NCBI GenBank assembly: GCA_045616685.1 | Contig: JAZLHF010000022.1 | Coordinates: 129,148 to 193,147, forward strand | Origin: UBA1764 sp045616685 | GTDB taxonomy: Bacteria; Bacillota; Clostridia; Peptostreptococcales; Anaerovoracaceae | Direction: 5' to 3' | Length of the DNA stretch: 64,000 bases | Shown: positions 61,942 through 64,000 of the stretch, piece by piece | Numbering within the stretch: position 1 is the stretch's first letter | Layout: the number at the start of each line of letters is the position of its first letter | Translations under genes and position numbers: made by a program | The notes under the pieces: model-generated | The model's database searches: none | The model's input: only the letters and a program-made list of their open reading frames with translations | Told to the model about the DNA's origin: nothing

Positions 61942-61970
61942 TTGCTAAAAGTACAAATACATGGTAGAAT
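61942..61970 (+). promoter_or_regulatory. Promoter of the AbrB-like gene
   Basis: TTGCTA (61942-61947), 17-nt spacer, TAGAAT (61965-61970), 48 nt ahead of the ATG. Confidence 0.65.
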
Positions 61971-62017
61971 ATGCGTAAGAAAAGTAAGGAATGTAAGGAT
62001 AATTGAGAGGGATTCTT

Positions 62018-62284
62018 ATGGAAATTGCAACAGTAACATCCAAAGGCCAGATTACGATTCCGGCATCTATTAGAAAATTATTAAGTCTTGATAAAGGCGA
62101 TAAAGTAATACTTGAAGAAGATCATGGTAAAGTTATCATGATTAACGCTTCTGCAAGGCATCTTGATATGAGCAAATTGGTTTTCGCTTCAAATCCAATT
62201 TCTTCTAAAGAAGCTTTGGCTGATGAAGAACCTTTTGAATGGGCTGATGATGTACTCAACGGAGATAGGAATATAAATTTATAG
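62018..62284 (+). CDS. AbrB/MazE-like DNA-binding protein
   Basis: 88 residues from the ATG at 62018, with GAGAGG 6 nt ahead. EIATVTSKGQITIPASIRKLLSLDKGDKV (2-30) is the SpoVT-AbrB swapped-hairpin domain; the C-terminal tail (SSKEALADEEPFEWADDVL) is acidic, as in antitoxins that hold a toxin. No toxin gene follows: the next gene is on the other strand. It may be an orphan antitoxin, or control Fic (inference). Confidence 0.85.
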   Translation: MEIATVTSKGQITIPASIRKLLSLDKGDKVILEEDHGKVIMINASARHLDMSKLVFASNPISSKEALADEEPFEWADDVLNGDRNINL

Positions 62285-62294
62285 AGCAGAACCG

Positions 62295-62321
62295 GCCAGG
62301 CATATCAAGCCTGGCTTTTTA
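62295..62321 (+). terminator. Terminator of the AbrB-like gene
   Basis: GCCAGGC / GCCTGGC with a 7-nt loop and TTTTTATTTT. Confidence 0.88.
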
Positions 62322-62345
62322 TTTTATCAGAAGTCATCCTGCGAC

Positions 62346-62488
62346 AATAGCAAGGGGGCAAATTTCTCACATCTCCCTGCCATTTTCTTTGTATAAACAT
62401 TCGGTAGAGTAATAAATTAAATAGCAAGGGTGCAAATTTTCTGCATTTCCTTGCCAATCGATTACCATATACATTCGGTTAAATTGAT
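62346..62488. repeat. Two imperfect 74-bp direct repeats
   Basis: Units at 62346-62419 and 62420-62488, both starting AATAGCAAGGG and holding GCAAATTT and CATTCGGT. A related half unit with AAATTGG and CATTCGGCAGAG is at 60095-60155, the matching place in element 2. Subterminal element DNA; no gene here. Confidence 0.55.
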
Positions 62489-62510
62489 ATCATGAGCTCC
62501 AAACCGTCTT

Positions 62511-62535
62511 TTGCACCCTTTGCACCCTTTTTGCA
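62511..62535. repeat. Arm repeats, right end of element 3
   Basis: TTGCACCCTT then TGCACCCTTTTTGCA, matching 60386-60408. Confidence 0.7.
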
Positions 62536-62649
62536 TGAGACTATAACAATTTATAACGATTTATGTGAAAACAGCATTTTTAAACTCCTTGAAATATCAA
62601 GCTTTATGAGAATTCATCAGGATTTATAAAACTTCATGAAATAGACGAT

Positions 62650-63204
62650 TTATTCCGATACCAAAGAATATCTGAATGATCCTAATGAGAAAAATTCCAA
62701 GGTAATGTATTTAAGCAATCTCTCATATCTATTTATTTCAGGGGCTGTTCCATCAGAAGATAATACCATGAGTTCTTCCTGTGAATCCTGGAAAACATAT
62801 CCGGTATCTACTATTCCGTTTTTACGGTAAAAATCTATCCTCTTTTCTCTCTGCATTGAATTTGAAGCATTCGGATTTGGAACCTCAACGTTTAATACTA
62901 CCTTCTTTGAAGTGCACGCCTTTATCCATTGCAAAATCGCACTGCCATATCCTTTAGAGCGCAATTCCTCAACAACTGCCAGATATAAAACAAAGACGTA
63001 ATCACCCATTTCCACGGTATATGTAATTCCGCAAAGAAAATCACCATCATAAAAAGCTTTAAAACTATAATTTTTACAGACAGTCAATAACCTAAGCCAT
63101 ACGATGGAATATTGTTCACTTTTCGGGAATGAGGTCTTAATAAGATTAAGAACGCGTGAAAAATCTGAGCCCTTACTATTAACTTCTTTTCCTATAATAT
63201 TCAT
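62650..63204 (-). CDS. GNAT-family N-acetyltransferase
   Basis: 184 residues. LYLAVVEELRSKGYGSAILQWI (about 74-95) holds the acetyl-CoA loop R-x-x-G-x-G and the following helix; the end of the fold is RIDFYRKNGIVDTGY. Substrate unknown. The last codons (LVSE and stop) lie in the core remnant CGATACC at the end of element 3, so the true C-terminus may have been changed by recombination. Confidence 0.82.
   Translation of the reverse strand: MNIIGKEVNSKGSDFSRVLNLIKTSFPKSEQYSIVWLRLLTVCKNYSFKAFYDGDFLCGITYTVEMGDYVFVLYLAVVEELRSKGYGSAILQWIKACTSKKVVLNVEVPNPNASNSMQREKRIDFYRKNGIVDTGYVFQDSQEELMVLSSDGTAPEINRYERLLKYITLEFFSLGSFRYSLVSE
62656..62662 (-). repeat. Core remnant D at the right end of element 3
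   Basis: Only CGATACC is left of the 18-bp core; the bases to its right are not the ychF start. The left flank (TTGAAATATCAAG at 62589, CATGAAATAGACGATTT) is that of the other junctions. Confidence 0.6.
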
Positions 63205-63330
63205 ATATTCTCTTCTTGCAAACGATAAATATATTTATTATGTATCCATAAGTCTTTAATTTCAACCTTTCTTAAATATATAATAATACATAAGTCTGCA
63301 TAAGTCTTTATAAGTATTGCATATAAATCC

Positions 63331-63529
63331 AAAGTAGCCCCTGACCGATGCTTCGCATCCGTCAGAAGCTACTGATTTATCTTACAGAGCGCTGCGCGCA
63401 CTGCGCCTCGTGACCGCCTGTAATTTTACAGGGTATTCTATCACAAATGGCCAAAATTCATCGCTCCGGCGCAGTCCTTGCCTTGCAACCGGCCGTCGCG
63501 ACTGGTGCTGCTTATAAGGGAGTTGCTAT
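63331..63529 (+). repeat. 190-nt structured repeat, copy R3
   Basis: Starts AAAGTAGCCCCTGACC, ends GGGAGTTGCTAT. Hairpin II GCGC-TGC-GCGC. In the closing stem GTCGCG faces CGTGAC, a G-U pair in place of A-U. Leads directly into a consensus promoter. Confidence 0.8.
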
Positions 63530-63530
63530 A

Positions 63531-63559
63531 TTGACAGGCTGCTGTTATTGGATTATAAT
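63531..63559 (+). promoter_or_regulatory. Consensus promoter for the 63611 gene
   Basis: TTGACA (63531-63536), 17-nt spacer, TATAAT (63554-63559): a perfect sigma-A promoter starting 1 bp after R3. Confidence 0.85.
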
Positions 63560-63610
63560 ACAACCAACAAAATTAATATTTCAGGAATATGTTAGTTGTA
63601 AGGAAAAGTT

Positions 63611-63943
63611 ATGTCAGTTATAGAAGAAGTTCTCTTAGAAGAGTATGACAGATCCATGCGAATAAAAGCGGCAATTGAAAAAGAGCAAGAATCTCTGCCA
63701 AAAGGATCAATTCAAAAGAAACTTATTCATGGCGTGGAATGTTACTATCTTCAGTTTAGAGAGAATGACAAAGTTAAAAGTAAATATATAAACGCTAATG
63801 ATTTAGACGCCTATAGAGAAAACATTTCAAAGCGCAAAGATAATGCTGCAAGATTAAAAGAACTTAAACAATCGATTAAGCAGATTGAAAAGGCTTTGGG
63901 AAAGGATTTAATCAATGAGTATTCAGCAAACAGAGTTTATTAG
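63611..63943 (+). CDS. Uncharacterised small protein ahead of a nucleotidyltransferase-like gene
   Basis: 110 residues with AAGGA 7 nt ahead of the ATG. The middle SLPKGSIQKKLIHGVECYYLQFRENDKVKSKYI looks like a small beta-rich domain found in short proteins of clostridial accessory regions, followed by a coiled coil (LKELKQSIKQIEKALGKDL). No function known. The next gene starts inside its end (29-nt overlap), so the two form an operon, possibly a toxin-antitoxin pair. Confidence 0.6.
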   Translation: MSVIEEVLLEEYDRSMRIKAAIEKEQESLPKGSIQKKLIHGVECYYLQFRENDKVKSKYINANDLDAYRENISKRKDNAARLKELKQSIKQIEKALGKDLINEYSANRVY

Positions 63944-64000
63944 GTTTATCAAGCTCTTAAACGATAACGATGTTTTAAAAGATGTTATCGTTATTGGTTC
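63915..64000 (+). CDS. Nucleotidyltransferase-like protein, 5' part only
   Basis: ATG at 63915, open to the right edge. The first 28 residues run MSIQQTEFIRFIKLLN then DVLKDVIVIGS; a hydrophobic strand ending in Gly-Ser is the start of the Pol-beta nucleotidyltransferase active site seen in AbiEii-like and related toxins. Too little is visible for a firm call. Confidence 0.45.
   Translation, partial: MSIQQTEFIRFIKLLNDNDVLKDVIVIG

Larger units (their letters stand above)
60317..62662. mobile_element. Element 3, small and without integrase (Fic, AbrB)
   Basis: Lies between core C and a 7-bp core remnant CGATACC at 62656-62662, and has its own arm repeats TTGCACCCTT at both ends (60386, 62511). 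Only two genes and one copy of the structured repeat are inside. It fits a deletion derivative or a cargo element moved in trans by a related integrase. Confidence 0.65.

Overview
This window looks like the chromosome of a low-GC Gram-positive anaerobe, most likely a member of Clostridia (inference). The grounds are AT-rich DNA, AGGAGG-type ribosome binding sites, a mraZ-led division and cell wall cluster without ftsA, MutS2, ZapA, tandem U32 proteases and a class B PBP carrying a PASTA domain. Nothing here fixes the genus.

Left edge (1-1140): the 3' part of a DUF3800-like gene and an element-type terminal repeat lie beside a tRNA operon (Asn, Leu, initiator Met) read on the minus strand. Core chromosome (1154-36171): nearly all genes are on the minus strand. 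In transcription order they are the dcw cluster mraZ-rsmH-ftsL-pbp-murF-mraY-murD-ftsW-murG-ftsQ-ftsZ, then trmH-like, pheS, pheT, zapA, mutS2, argS and a TPR gene. To their right are a plus-strand permease/amidohydrolase pair, a flavin oxidoreductase, trkH/trkA, rnhB, asd, aspartate kinase, U32 proteases (one apparently split into two frames) and ychF.

Accessory region (36.2 kb to the right edge): the first codons and ribosome binding site of ychF are repeated at 36156, 49209 and 60317, with a 7-bp remnant at 62656. These repeats split the region into three integrative elements in tandem. Element 1 (about 13 kb) has a tyrosine integrase, a Xis, an FtsK-like translocase and a CRESS-virus-like Rep with a circovirus-style origin. 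Its cargo is an ECF sigma factor operon of membrane proteins and a type III toxin-antitoxin system (ToxIN). Element 2 (about 11 kb) has closely related int and xis genes but an unrelated Rep; its cargo is a type I restriction-modification system and an AbiEii-like toxin-antitoxin pair. Element 3 (about 2.3 kb) has no integrase and carries a Fic protein and an AbrB-like regulator. Each element has its own version of an 11-bp arm repeat at both ends. A structured repeat of about 190 nt, with compensatory base changes, occurs three times next to cargo genes in elements 2 and 3 and beyond. The array appears to continue past the right edge.

The features most worth following up are the CRESS-type origin plus Rep in a chromosomal element, the tandem ychF-targeting array, the int promoter nested inside a terminator hairpin (present in both int-bearing elements), and the 190-nt structured repeat.
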